IMG/VR virus record: IMGVR_UViG_3300010885_044930
Location: 1 to 29,763 of that record
Length of the DNA: 29,763 nt
Origin: a virus
Reading direction: 5' to 3' (one strand)
Part shown: positions 15,153 to 23,578 of the stretch, in pieces
How the letters are laid out: every line of letters begins with the position of its first letter
Position numbering within the stretch: position 1 is the first letter of the stretch
The notes under the pieces: model-generated
The model's input: only the letters and a program-made list of their open reading frames with translations
The model's database searches: none
Told to the model about the DNA's origin: nothing
Program-made: the position numbers and the translations under genes

Positions 15153-15524
15153 ATGGCACATTGGGCCGAATTAGATGAAAACAATATTGTAACTCGTGTA
15201 CTTGTTGGAGATAATAATGATCCAGCAGGAGATGAAGGATATCAATGGTTAATTGACAATCTAGGAGGTAAATGGGTAAAAACTTCCTATAATACAATTG
15301 CAGGACAACATACTTTAGGCGGGACCCCGCTAAGAGGTAACTATGCAGGAATAGGCTATTCATATAATGAAGAGTTAGATGCTTTTATCCCGCCAAAACC
15401 TTTTGAGTCTTGGACATTAAATACAGAAAAATTTAACTGGGATTCACCAAAAGCATATCCAACAGATGGCAAATTCTATACATGGGATGAAGCAGATCAA
15501 AATTGGATTGAGGTAGCAGAATAA
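15153..15524 (+). CDS. Small conserved phage protein, MAH..LDENN family (copy 1)
   Basis: A 123-residue protein with a strong AAGGAGG RBS. It belongs to a family of small acidic, Trp-rich proteins common in aquatic phages: MAHWAELDENNIVTRVLVGD, then a WVKTSYNT / NYAGIGYSY core, then IPPKPFESW, then a closing YTWDEADQNW. The function is not established. These genes typically sit next to fibre genes. The 23207 product is a full-length paralogue and the 15524 product resembles only its C-terminal third. The stop overlaps the next start (TAATG). Confidence 0.8.
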   Translation: MAHWAELDENNIVTRVLVGDNNDPAGDEGYQWLIDNLGGKWVKTSYNTIAGQHTLGGTPLRGNYAGIGYSYNEELDAFIPPKPFESWTLNTEKFNWDSPKAYPTDGKFYTWDEADQNWIEVAE

Positions 15525-15694
15525 TGGCAAAGAAAAAAGTAGATACTGATTTAGAGCAACCATTCAAGTCTTGGTCATTTGACGAAGAGCTTGGATATTG
15601 GGTAGCACCTATAGCAATTCCAGATGTAAGCAAGCCTTATACATGGAATGAAGATAAGGGAGAATGGGATCTCATGGAGTTCCCGTCAAATTGA
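15524..15694 (+). CDS. 56-residue protein resembling the C-terminal part of the MAH..LDENN family
   Basis: A short ORF starting at the TAATG overlap and ending with TGA 15692-15694. It reads MAKKKVDTDLEQPF followed by KSWSFDEELGYWVAPIAIP and YTWNEDKGEWDLMEF. This aligns with PFESWTLNTEKFNWDSPKAY ... YTWDEADQNWIEVAE of the gene just upstream. It keeps its own start and a lysine-rich N-terminus, so it is more likely a functional mini-paralogue than debris. Function is unknown. Confidence 0.7.
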   Translation: MAKKKVDTDLEQPFKSWSFDEELGYWVAPIAIPDVSKPYTWNEDKGEWDLMEFPSN

Positions 15695-15698
15695 TTAA

Positions 15699-16160
15699 AT
15701 GACAAGAGCTAGGGACGTAGCAAACTTTTTAAGCGGTTCAGCAACATTTACAGGTACTGTTACTGTCCCTACTCCTGTAAATGGAACAGATGCTGCAAAT
15801 AAAGCATATGTAGATACAGCAGCAGGATCAGACATTGGTTTAATTGATAAAATTTATTTTGATGGAACTGAAAGTAGATTTGTTCCATATAGTAATGGGA
15901 GCAAGATCACAATAACTAATCCAAATAGGCTTTTAATAACTGTTAATGGTATAATTCAAACAGTAGATTTTCCTGAATACGTTTGGCAAAGTCCACTACC
16001 AAGACCAGGATTTCAAGTAGATAACGACGGCTATTTGAATTTCTCAGAAGTACCCCCAGCAGGTTCAACCTTTGACGGGAAGATAATGCTAGGACCAACT
16101 ACAAATACATCAGGAAAAAATTATCCGTTTTCAGCAGCGGACATATTACTAGGAGCGTAA
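15699..16160 (+). CDS. Small fibre-related protein with RARDVANFL start motif
   Basis: A 153-residue protein. MTRARDVANFL and GTDAANKAYVDTA are two short motifs recurrent at the N-termini and joints of tail fibres in T4-like and other aquatic phages. The remainder (IYFDGTESRFVPY, LLITVNGIIQTVDFPEYVW) is a beta domain that probably folds as an adaptor or decoration unit. No strong RBS is visible in the 4-nt gap, so translation may be coupled to the preceding mini-gene. Confidence 0.7.
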   Translation: MTRARDVANFLSGSATFTGTVTVPTPVNGTDAANKAYVDTAAGSDIGLIDKIYFDGTESRFVPYSNGSKITITNPNRLLITVNGIIQTVDFPEYVWQSPLPRPGFQVDNDGYLNFSEVPPAGSTFDGKIMLGPTTNTSGKNYPFSAADILLGA

Positions 16161-16164
16161 AACT

Positions 16165-19100
16165 ATGGCAAGAAAAGTAATTCTGGATACAAATTATACA
16201 TTTGTACCATCTACAAAGACAGTAACAGTTAATAACCGTTACATTCAACAGGAACGTTTGTTACTCATAACAAACGTCACAAAGAACAAGGTCATTTACA
16301 ACTTCTCCGACGCTTCACTCCGAGCAACAACATACACAACAGGTATGACAGGTGCTTCAGGTAATACTACAATTGTGCTGAATTATGATACAACAACAAT
16401 GTCTTCAACTGATAAACTTCAAATTACAGTTGATGAATATTCAGAAGCAACACGCCCAAATGAAGAACAATTAGATCCAGTAGGAAAAACTAGAACATCT
16501 TCACCACAAGCACTTATTGATACAGACTTTGAATATGGAACACAGGTTTCAAAGTGGGAAAACTTGACAATGATCAACAACCGCCCATTTGGATATCAGA
16601 CAATTCCAAACATTTCTAACCTTTCTTCAATTATTCTTGGAACAAACTCAAGAACTGTAACTGTTAATACATCAAGCCCTCACTATATGACAGCTGGAAT
16701 GCCTGTAGCAGTACAAGATACATACCTTTCAATTGCAAATGGTAACTTTATAGTAGATACAGTACCAACTTCAACATCATTTTCTTACACAGCACGTTCA
16801 GCTAATACATCTACAATTACATCAATTCTTGATGCTAATAAGACAGCTATTTACGCTGGCGCAAACTATTCATCAGCACAAGTTGGCGGAACACCAACAG
16901 TTACATATTCAGGACAAGCGGTTACAGTAACAACTACAATTGTTCATGGCCTTGCTATTGGTAATGAAATTGCTGTAATTGGTATTACAGCAGCAAACTC
17001 TGCAACAGCAACAGTTACTGCAGTTGCTGCTTCAACTCCAGCAACAAACTTTGCACAATACACAACATCAGCAGCACACGGGTTCTCAGTTGGACAAAAC
17101 GTTACAATTGCAGGAGCATCAGTTGCGGGATACAATGGAACTTTTACAATTACATCAGTTCCATCTACAACAACTTTTGCTGTAGAAAACCTTACAACAG
17201 GTGCAGCAACATTTTCATCAGGTACAGCAATTGCAAACTATGCTCCAGTGGGATCATTTGCTGTTGCAACAATTACAAGCCCAACACAATTTATTTATTA
17301 CACACAAGCTCCAATTACAGGAACTTTGACTACTACAAACGCAGCATTGTATGTTCGCCCACAAGGTCAATTCCAACATAGATCATTTGACGGAGGAGTT
17401 ATTTTTTCATCAAATGCAAATTCAAATTATGAACAATCAATTCGTCAAACTCGTCGTTATTTCCGTTATCAATCAGGTAAAGGCGTACAGGGATCTTCTG
17501 GAACAATTATTAAGCCTTCACTTCAAATTGATTCACTAACATCTTCTGGAACAACTGTAACTGTTCAAACAAAAGAACAACATAATTTGCAACCAGGATC
17601 TCAGGTAACAATTTCTGGTGCTAATGAATCAGCATATAATGGTACATTTACAGTAGCTAATATTAATGGATACAATACATTTACATATACAGCTTTATCT
17701 GCACCTTCAGCTTCACCAGCTTCAGGTCAATATTATTGCAATATTACTTCATGGTATGGTGCTGTAAATCGCCTAGGACTTTTTGATCAACAAAATGGTA
17801 TATTTTGGGAATTTGACGGTACTACTTTAAATGCAGTACGTCGCAGTGCAACATTCCAAGTATCTGGAAAAGTTTCTGTAACAAATGGTTCAAATACCAT
17901 TACTCAAACAAATGCTTTTTTTCCTACTAACTTTTCAAAACAACTTGCAATTGGAGATTGGGTAGTACTTCGTGGTTTTGCTTATCGCATAACAGATATT
18001 GCATCTGATACATCTATGACAATTTCTCCACAATATCGTGGTACAACAGATAACTACGTAATTGCATCTAAAGTAGTTGACACAAAGATTCCACAATCTT
18101 CATTCAACATTGATAAGCTTGATGGAACAGGTCCTTCAGGATACAACATTGATCTTTCAAAGATGCAAATGTGGTACATTGATTATTCTTGGTATGGTGC
18201 AGGATTTATTCGTTGGGGTATTCGTGCAACTGATGGAAATATTGTATATGCACATAAACTTCCTAATAATAACGTAAATAATGAAGCCTATATGCGTTCA
18301 GGTAACATTCCTGCTCGTTATGAATCTTCAACAGTTCCTATGTTTACATCTATTACAGCATCTATTACAGGTTCTGATACTACAATTAACGTAGCAGATA
18401 CTTCTAAATTCCCGTCAGCAGGAACAGTAGTTATTAGAAATAATACTGTAGGTTACGAATATATAAACTATACAGGAAAAACTTCTACAGCATTTACAGG
18501 TGTAACTCGTGGACAAGCAGGAAATTCTTCACTTGCAGTAACAATTGCTGCGGGATCTAACCAAGGATCTGTTTCATCTGCAGCAGGTCTACAAATTGGT
18601 CAAAGAATAATTCCTACATCAGCATTTAACGGTGCTTTTCCAGAAGGAACATTTATTTCAAATATTGTAGGAACAGTTATTACATTTAGCAATGCAGCAA
18701 TTCTTGCTAACCCAACTGTTATTGCAGCACCTATGGGTGCAACTTCTGGTCAATCATTTACATATGGAGCATCGTCTCCAACAGCAGTAGAATTTGCATA
18801 TCCTACATATGCTCCAACTATCTCACACTGGGGAACATCTGTTATTATGGATGGTCGTTTTGATGATGATAAGTCTCTTGTCTTTACTTATGGACAACAG
18901 AATCCAGTTACAATCCCACCATCAAATGTTGTATATGCAGCGGGTGGAATCAGTGGATCTGCAGCAGGTAACACTTTAACACTTTCAGGTTCAAATACAA
19001 CAGCATCAATTACACCAGGTATGTTGGTAACTGGAGGAAGCATTGCTGCAAACTCATATGTAACTTCTATTGTTAACTCAACCAACTTTACATTAAACGT

Positions 19101-19971
19101 AAACCCTACGGGAGCTGTTTCTGGTCCAATAACATTAACAGGCAATCCAACAAAAGCATTGCTATCAATTCGCCTAGCACCATCAGTAGATAACGGAATT
19201 GGTGCGGGATTTGGGCAAAGAGAACTTATTAATCGTATGCAATTGATTCTTAAGAACCTTGATATCTCAATCATTGGTGCAACATCAAGCAACCTTCTTG
19301 TAAGAGCTTATTTGAACTCTAATACATTTGCTGGACAGCAAACAATCCTTGGAGTAGCAAACGGTACATCAATTTTGTTATCAACAGCAGCTGGATCAGG
19401 TTCTGCTGTAACCTATACAACAACTTATCCACATGGATTAAATATTGGAGATCAAGTAGTAGTTTCAGGTGTAACATCTTCAACAGGATATAGCGGAACA
19501 TATATTGTTACAGCAGTTCCAGCATCTACACAGTTCCAAGTTGCAAGTACATATACAACAACTTATTCAACAACAGGTTCACCTACAGTAATAGGATTTA
19601 AGAAGTGGACAAATGCTGCAGGAGATATTTATGGTGTTCTAACATCATCACTTGCTCAAATTGCAGATTATGCTCCAAATGCAACAAATGGTGGATTATC
19701 AGGAGCATTTTCAACAGTGGGTGGTGAAGTGACTGGTGGTTATTTTGCTAACTCAACTGGTTCACTTGATATTTCAAACGTTCGTGACTTAGGTAACGCA
19801 GTTCTTGGTGGCGGAGGAATTGGAACCCCTTCATATTCAGGCGGAACAGGAAACAACCCAGGCGGAATTTATCCAGATGGTCCAGACGTTCTTACACTTG
19901 TTGTAACAAATCTTTCATCTGTGCCACTACAGGTACTTGGAAGAATTGGTTGGACTGAAGCTCAAGCTTAA
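16165..19971 (+). CDS. 1268-residue virion structural protein with repeated beta modules
   Basis: The largest protein in the window. Its core has features known in large structural proteins of T4-like aquatic phages: TRRYFRYQSGKGVQ near residue 430, WYGAVNRLGLFDQQNGIFWEF-type segments near 530, and IDYSWYGAGFIRWGIR near 675. Inserted are about five copies of an HGxxxGxxVxIxG ... YNGTFxI module (near residues 172, 260, 304, 471 and 1088). One copy (~742-795) is of the INVADTSKFPSAGTVVI ... GVTRGQAG type common in fibre proteins. The protein is Thr/Ser-rich, without signal peptide or membrane segment. A baseplate-peripheral or tail-appendage role is inferred. The modules look like independent insertions in a conserved framework. 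Confidence 0.75.
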   Translation: MARKVILDTNYTFVPSTKTVTVNNRYIQQERLLLITNVTKNKVIYNFSDASLRATTYTTGMTGASGNTTIVLNYDTTTMSSTDKLQITVDEYSEATRPNEEQLDPVGKTRTSSPQALIDTDFEYGTQVSKWENLTMINNRPFGYQTIPNISNLSSIILGTNSRTVTVNTSSPHYMTAGMPVAVQDTYLSIANGNFIVDTVPTSTSFSYTARSANTSTITSILDANKTAIYAGANYSSAQVGGTPTVTYSGQAVTVTTTIVHGLAIGNEIAVIGITAANSATATVTAVAASTPATNFAQYTTSAAHGFSVGQNVTIAGASVAGYNGTFTITSVPSTTTFAVENLTTGAATFSSGTAIANYAPVGSFAVATITSPTQFIYYTQAPITGTLTTTNAALYVRPQGQFQHRSFDGGVIFSSNANSNYEQSIRQTRRYFRYQSGKGVQGSSGTIIKPSLQIDSLTSSGTTVTVQTKEQHNLQPGSQVTISGANESAYNGTFTVANINGYNTFTYTALSAPSASPASGQYYCNITSWYGAVNRLGLFDQQNGIFWEFDGTTLNAVRRSATFQVSGKVSVTNGSNTITQTNAFFPTNFSKQLAIGDWVVLRGFAYRITDIASDTSMTISPQYRGTTDNYVIASKVVDTKIPQSSFNIDKLDGTGPSGYNIDLSKMQMWYIDYSWYGAGFIRWGIRATDGNIVYAHKLPNNNVNNEAYMRSGNIPARYESSTVPMFTSITASITGSDTTINVADTSKFPSAGTVVIRNNTVGYEYINYTGKTSTAFTGVTRGQAGNSSLAVTIAAGSNQGSVSSAAGLQIGQRIIPTSAFNGAFPEGTFISNIVGTVITFSNAAILANPTVIAAPMGATSGQSFTYGASSPTAVEFAYPTYAPTISHWGTSVIMDGRFDDDKSLVFTYGQQNPVTIPPSNVVYAAGGISGSAAGNTLTLSGSNTTASITPGMLVTGGSIAANSYVTSIVNSTNFTLNVNPTGAVSGPITLTGNPTKALLSIRLAPSVDNGIGAGFGQRELINRMQLILKNLDISIIGATSSNLLVRAYLNSNTFAGQQTILGVANGTSILLSTAAGSGSAVTYTTTYPHGLNIGDQVVVSGVTSSTGYSGTYIVTAVPASTQFQVASTYTTTYSTTGSPTVIGFKKWTNAAGDIYGVLTSSLAQIADYAPNATNGGLSGAFSTVGGEVTGGYFANSTGSLDISNVRDLGNAVLGGGGIGTPSYSGGTGNNPGGIYPDGPDVLTLVVTNLSSVPLQVLGRIGWTEAQA

Positions 19972-19988
19972 AAAAAGGGGAGGGCAAA

Positions 19989-21548
19989 GTGCCTTTAGAC
20001 AAAGCAAATAAACTCTCCAATGATTCTTTAAAAACTCCATATATAAATATTGGTAATAAAGTTGGAGAATTAGGGCAATCTGTTGCTACTATTTATTTTG
20101 GTTTAAATAGTAATAGACCAACTAATCCATTAATTGGAGATCAGTTTTTTCAAACACAAAGTCAAGAATTACAAATTTATACAACAAATGGCTGGGTTCC
20201 AGTAATGACAAAACCATCTGCTCCAATAGGTGTGGTTGCTTCAAATAATCCTGTAATATATGGTGGGATTCCATCAGCATCTATAAGCTTTATACCATCA
20301 AGCTCTGATTCTCCAGCAAATTTATATACAGTAACATCAACACCAGGCTCCTTAACTGCAACGGGAACATCTTCTCCAATTACAGTAAACGGACTCACTG
20401 CTGGAACATCATATACGTATACTGTAACAGCTTCAAATAGTTATGGTTCTTCTACATCTTCTCCAAGTTCTGCGGTAATTGCAGGAACAATTTCACAACC
20501 GCCAACTAATGTATCTGCTTCTGGGAACAATACTTCAGCTACAATATCATTTACAGCACCTTCAAATGTTGGAGCTTCCCCAATAACATCTTATACTGTT
20601 TATTCATCTCCAGGAAATTTTTTTAATACGGCAGCATCTTCGCCAATAACAGTTCAATTTTTAACTAATGGTACACCTTACACTTTTACTGTAGTTGCAA
20701 ACAATAATGCTGGATCTTCTGTTTTATCACAAGCAACATCTCCAGTTACTCCAAATGGAATATCAACCGCAACGGGAGGAGCACCATCTCAAGATGCAAC
20801 TTATTACTATAGAACTTTTACTGGAAATGGAAATTTTGTTGTAGGTTTAACTGCACTAACAGTAGACATTTTAACAATTGCAGGAGGGGGATCTGGTGGT
20901 TCTAACATGTCTGGTGGCGGTGGTGCAGGTGGAGTTTTATATTCTTCAACACAAGTTTTACCAGTTGGTTTAACAGCTGTAACAATTGGAGGAGGTGGAG
21001 CCGCACCAGCAAATGATTCATGGGCCGATGGAAGGCCAGGCACAGATTCATCAGTAGGATCTTTTATAGCAAAAGGCGGAGGCTATGGTGGGGGTTATGG
21101 TGGAAATGGTGGAAATGGTGGTTCAGGAGGCGGATTAGGCTGGGTAGGTACAGTGCAAGGTCTTGGAACCACTGGTCAAGGAAATAATGGTGGAGCTGTA
21201 ACTGCTAATGGAGGATCAACTGGTGGCGGCGGAGCAGGAGGACCAGGTGGTGGAGGTTCTGGAGGTTACTATGGAACTGGCGGTCCTGGAGGTTCAGCAA
21301 CATATGCTTATTCATCATGGGCTTCAATAACGGGCACTGGAGTTGGCGGAGGTTACGCAGGCGGCGGCGCAGGAGATTCATATTCTTATGGCTCTGGTGG
21401 CGGAGGTGGTGCAGGTGCAAACGGTAGCAATGCTACTCCAAATACGGGTTCTGGCGGCGGTGGCGGTGGATATGGCTACACACAAATTAGTGGTGGTGCT
21501 TCAGGAATTGTAATGATAAGATTTACAAGAGCACAACTTGGTGGATAA
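19989..21548 (+). CDS. Modular adhesin: fibre module + two FN3 domains + glycine-rich tip (copy 1)
   Basis: A 519-residue protein starting at GTG 19989, supported by AGGGGAGGG four bases upstream and by alignment of its N-terminus with the 21609 product (LSNDSLKTPYINI versus VSNDSLVNPYINI). Residues ~42-75 carry the NRPTNPLIGDQFF ... NGWV fibre motif. FN3-like domains lie at ~77-168 and ~172-262. The remainder is a Gly-rich tip (VDILTIAGGGSGG ... TPNTGSGGGGGGYG ... SGIVMIRFTRAQLGG). The first FN3 unit is strikingly close to those of the 11066 product. It is a receptor-binding candidate. Confidence 0.78.
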   Translation: MPLDKANKLSNDSLKTPYINIGNKVGELGQSVATIYFGLNSNRPTNPLIGDQFFQTQSQELQIYTTNGWVPVMTKPSAPIGVVASNNPVIYGGIPSASISFIPSSSDSPANLYTVTSTPGSLTATGTSSPITVNGLTAGTSYTYTVTASNSYGSSTSSPSSAVIAGTISQPPTNVSASGNNTSATISFTAPSNVGASPITSYTVYSSPGNFFNTAASSPITVQFLTNGTPYTFTVVANNNAGSSVLSQATSPVTPNGISTATGGAPSQDATYYYRTFTGNGNFVVGLTALTVDILTIAGGGSGGSNMSGGGGAGGVLYSSTQVLPVGLTAVTIGGGGAAPANDSWADGRPGTDSSVGSFIAKGGGYGGGYGGNGGNGGSGGGLGWVGTVQGLGTTGQGNNGGAVTANGGSTGGGGAGGPGGGGSGGYYGTGGPGGSATYAYSSWASITGTGVGGGYAGGGAGDSYSYGSGGGGGAGANGSNATPNTGSGGGGGGYGYTQISGGASGIVMIRFTRAQLGG

Positions 21549-21567
21549 TAAATACAAAATGTATTTA
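21549..21567 (+). repeat. AT-rich inverted repeat between two adhesin genes
   Basis: TAAATACA-AAA-TGTATTTA is a perfect 8-bp inverted repeat with a 3-base loop just after the 19989 gene stop and before the putative promoter at 21576. The stem has only one G-C pair and no T-tract, so it is not a typical intrinsic terminator. It could be a weak hairpin or a protein-binding palindrome. Confidence 0.3.
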
Positions 21568-21574
21568 AATTACA

Positions 21575-21608
21575 GTATAATAGATTTATATAAAGTGAGG
21601 AGTAATTA
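21575..21608 (+). promoter_or_regulatory. Putative promoter and leader, duplicate of the 15118 region
   Basis: CAGTATAATA (TATAAT at 21576-21581) is followed by an A/T-rich leader and GTGAGGAG, 6 nt before ATG 21609. The box, leader length and RBS placement parallel the 15118-15152 region. Confidence 0.45.
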
Positions 21609-23207
21609 ATGGCTATAGATAAACCACAAAATGTATCAAATGATTCTTTAGTAAACCCTTATATAAATATTAATAGTGTTCCAAGTCAGCTTGGAGGATC
21701 AGTATCAACATATTTATCTGGAGCAACTGCAAATCGCCCAGCAACATCACTAATTGGAAATTTATACTATAATACTACATTAAATGAATTGCAACAATAC
21801 ACAATAAATGGATGGGTTTCATTGGGTTTAATTCCATCTGCACCAACATCAATAACTGTATCAAATGATTCAATTGCATATGGTGGTACTCCAGCCGCAA
21901 TAGTTTCTTTTATTCCAGCAAATACTGGTACGCCAGCAGGCTATTATAGAGTTACAACAACTCCAACAACATCAACTGTTACAACTACAAATACAACAAT
22001 TAGTTTTTCAGGTTTGACTGCTGGAACAGCATATACTTTTAATGTGGTTGCAGGAAATACATATGGAATTTCTTCAAGTATTACAAGTTCATCATTAACT
22101 GCAGGAACCTTATCGCAACCACCAACTGGGCTTACAGCTACAACAAGTAATAGAAATGCAACAATATCTTTTACCGCACCTTCAAATACTGGTGCAGCTC
22201 CAGTTACATCTTATACAGTTTATTCAAATCCAGGAAATATTTCAGCTTCTGCTGCATCTTCCCCAATAACAATTTCAGGCTTAACGTTTGGAACACCATA
22301 TACTTTTACAGCAGTTGCAAACAATAGTGCAGGATCTTCAGTTTTGTCAACACCTTCAAATCAAGTAACACCTTCGGCTATTACCGCACCAGCGACAGTA
22401 GAAGTTTTAGTTGTTGCTGGTGGCGGCGGTGGTGCAGGAGGAACAGGTTTTGAAACTGGTTCAGGAGGAGGTGCTGGAGGATATCGTTATTTTGCAGCTT
22501 ATTCGCCACCTTCTAATTCCTTAACGGTAACTGTTGGAGCAGGCGGTGCTGCGGTAGTTACTGGAAATCAAGGAAATAGAGGAAATAACTCAGTATTTGG
22601 AACAATAACAGCAACATACGGCGGAGGCGGTAAATATTATTCAACAGCTGGAGAAGCTGGCGGTTCAGGTGGTGGTGGAGCACCTTCAGGAGGTGCAGGA
22701 AATCTTGGTAATTACACACCATCAGAAGGTAATGCAGGATCAGGATATTCTCCAGGTGCGGGGCCAAACACTCTAGGCGGCGGTGGTGGCGGAGCAACCC
22801 AAGGAAATCCAGGTCACAGCGGCGGAGCTGGAGCAACTTCAACAATTACTGGCCCATCAGTTAGTTATGCAGGCGGAGGCGGAGGCGGATCTGGTTGGGA
22901 CACTGGAAATAATCCTGGTGCTGGCGGTTCAGGCGGCGGTGGCACTGGAACTTTTGTTTCCACTGCAGGCTCTGGAACTCCAAACACAGGCGGCGGCGGA
23001 GGAGCAGTAGGACAAACTTTTTCAAATACTGGAACATTTTCTGCGGGAGCTGGTGGCTCTGGTGTAGTAATTATTGCATATCAATCTGCAGGAACATCCC
23101 CATTAGCAACAATTGATGCTGGTTTGACATATACTTTAGACACTACAACAAGATCTGGATATAGAATTTATAAATTTACAGCTGGAACAGGGGCGGTAAG
23201 CTGGTAA
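21609..23207 (+). CDS. Modular adhesin: fibre module + two FN3 domains + glycine-rich tip (copy 2)
   Basis: A 532-residue paralogue of the 19989 product with the same order: an N-terminal VSNDSLVNPYINI segment, NRPATSLIGNLYYNTT ... NGWV (~42-75), two FN3-like domains (~77-165 and ~170-262), then a glycine-rich domain from VEVLVVAGGGGGAGG (~268-475) with SGTPNTGGGGGAVG. Unlike copy 1 it adds a ~55-residue C-terminal extension (LTYTLDTTTRSGYRIYKFT). The glycine-rich halves are far more different than the FN3 halves. This fits divergence of the receptor-contact part after tandem duplication. The stop overlaps the next start (TAATG). Confidence 0.78.
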   Translation: MAIDKPQNVSNDSLVNPYININSVPSQLGGSVSTYLSGATANRPATSLIGNLYYNTTLNELQQYTINGWVSLGLIPSAPTSITVSNDSIAYGGTPAAIVSFIPANTGTPAGYYRVTTTPTTSTVTTTNTTISFSGLTAGTAYTFNVVAGNTYGISSSITSSSLTAGTLSQPPTGLTATTSNRNATISFTAPSNTGAAPVTSYTVYSNPGNISASAASSPITISGLTFGTPYTFTAVANNSAGSSVLSTPSNQVTPSAITAPATVEVLVVAGGGGGAGGTGFETGSGGGAGGYRYFAAYSPPSNSLTVTVGAGGAAVVTGNQGNRGNNSVFGTITATYGGGGKYYSTAGEAGGSGGGGAPSGGAGNLGNYTPSEGNAGSGYSPGAGPNTLGGGGGGATQGNPGHSGGAGATSTITGPSVSYAGGGGGGSGWDTGNNPGAGGSGGGGTGTFVSTAGSGTPNTGGGGGAVGQTFSNTGTFSAGAGGSGVVIIAYQSAGTSPLATIDAGLTYTLDTTTRSGYRIYKFTAGTGAVSW

Positions 23208-23575
23208 TGGCACATTATGCATTTTTAGATGAAAATAATATTGTTACAGAAGTAATTACAGGACGCAATGAATATGAAGTTATTGATGGAATATCAGATT
23301 GGGAAGAATATTACGGTAATATTAGAAATCAAACCTGTAAGCGTACTTCGTATAATGGAAATATAAGAAAAAATTTTGCAGCGGTAGGTGGATCATATGA
23401 TCCAAGTCTTGATGCATTTATACCAATTAAACCATATCAATCGTGGATACTTGATGAAGAAAAATGTCAATGGATTGCTCCAAAAGCAAATCCATCAGGT
23501 AATGGTGTATACTACAAGTGGTCAGAAGACGATATTGATTGGGTTGTTGACCACGTAATTTCTAAAAAAGGATAA
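23207..23575 (+). CDS. Small conserved phage protein, MAH..LDENN family (copy 2)
   Basis: A 122-residue paralogue of the 15153 product: MAHYAFLDENNIVTEVITG, CKRTSYNGNIRKNFAAVGGSY, DAFIPIKPYQSWILDEEKC and a closing YYKWSEDDIDW. Like copy 1, it lies directly downstream of (copy 2) or close to (copy 1) a glycine-rich adhesin gene. The two families may therefore function together, for example as a fibre chaperone or a decorating subunit. That function is inference from position only. Confidence 0.8.
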   Translation: MAHYAFLDENNIVTEVITGRNEYEVIDGISDWEEYYGNIRNQTCKRTSYNGNIRKNFAAVGGSYDPSLDAFIPIKPYQSWILDEEKCQWIAPKANPSGNGVYYKWSEDDIDWVVDHVISKKG

Positions 23576-23578
23576 TTA

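Noticed and set aside
21549-21567. Inverted repeat as an intrinsic terminator
   Set aside because: The stem is almost all A-T and is not followed by a T-run, so termination is unlikely; kept only as a low-confidence repeat.
8586-23575. Diversity-generating retroelement target in the adhesins
   Set aside because: No reverse transcriptase, template repeat or adenine-biased variable repeat pair is visible in the window; the adhesin differences look like ordinary duplication and domain exchange.
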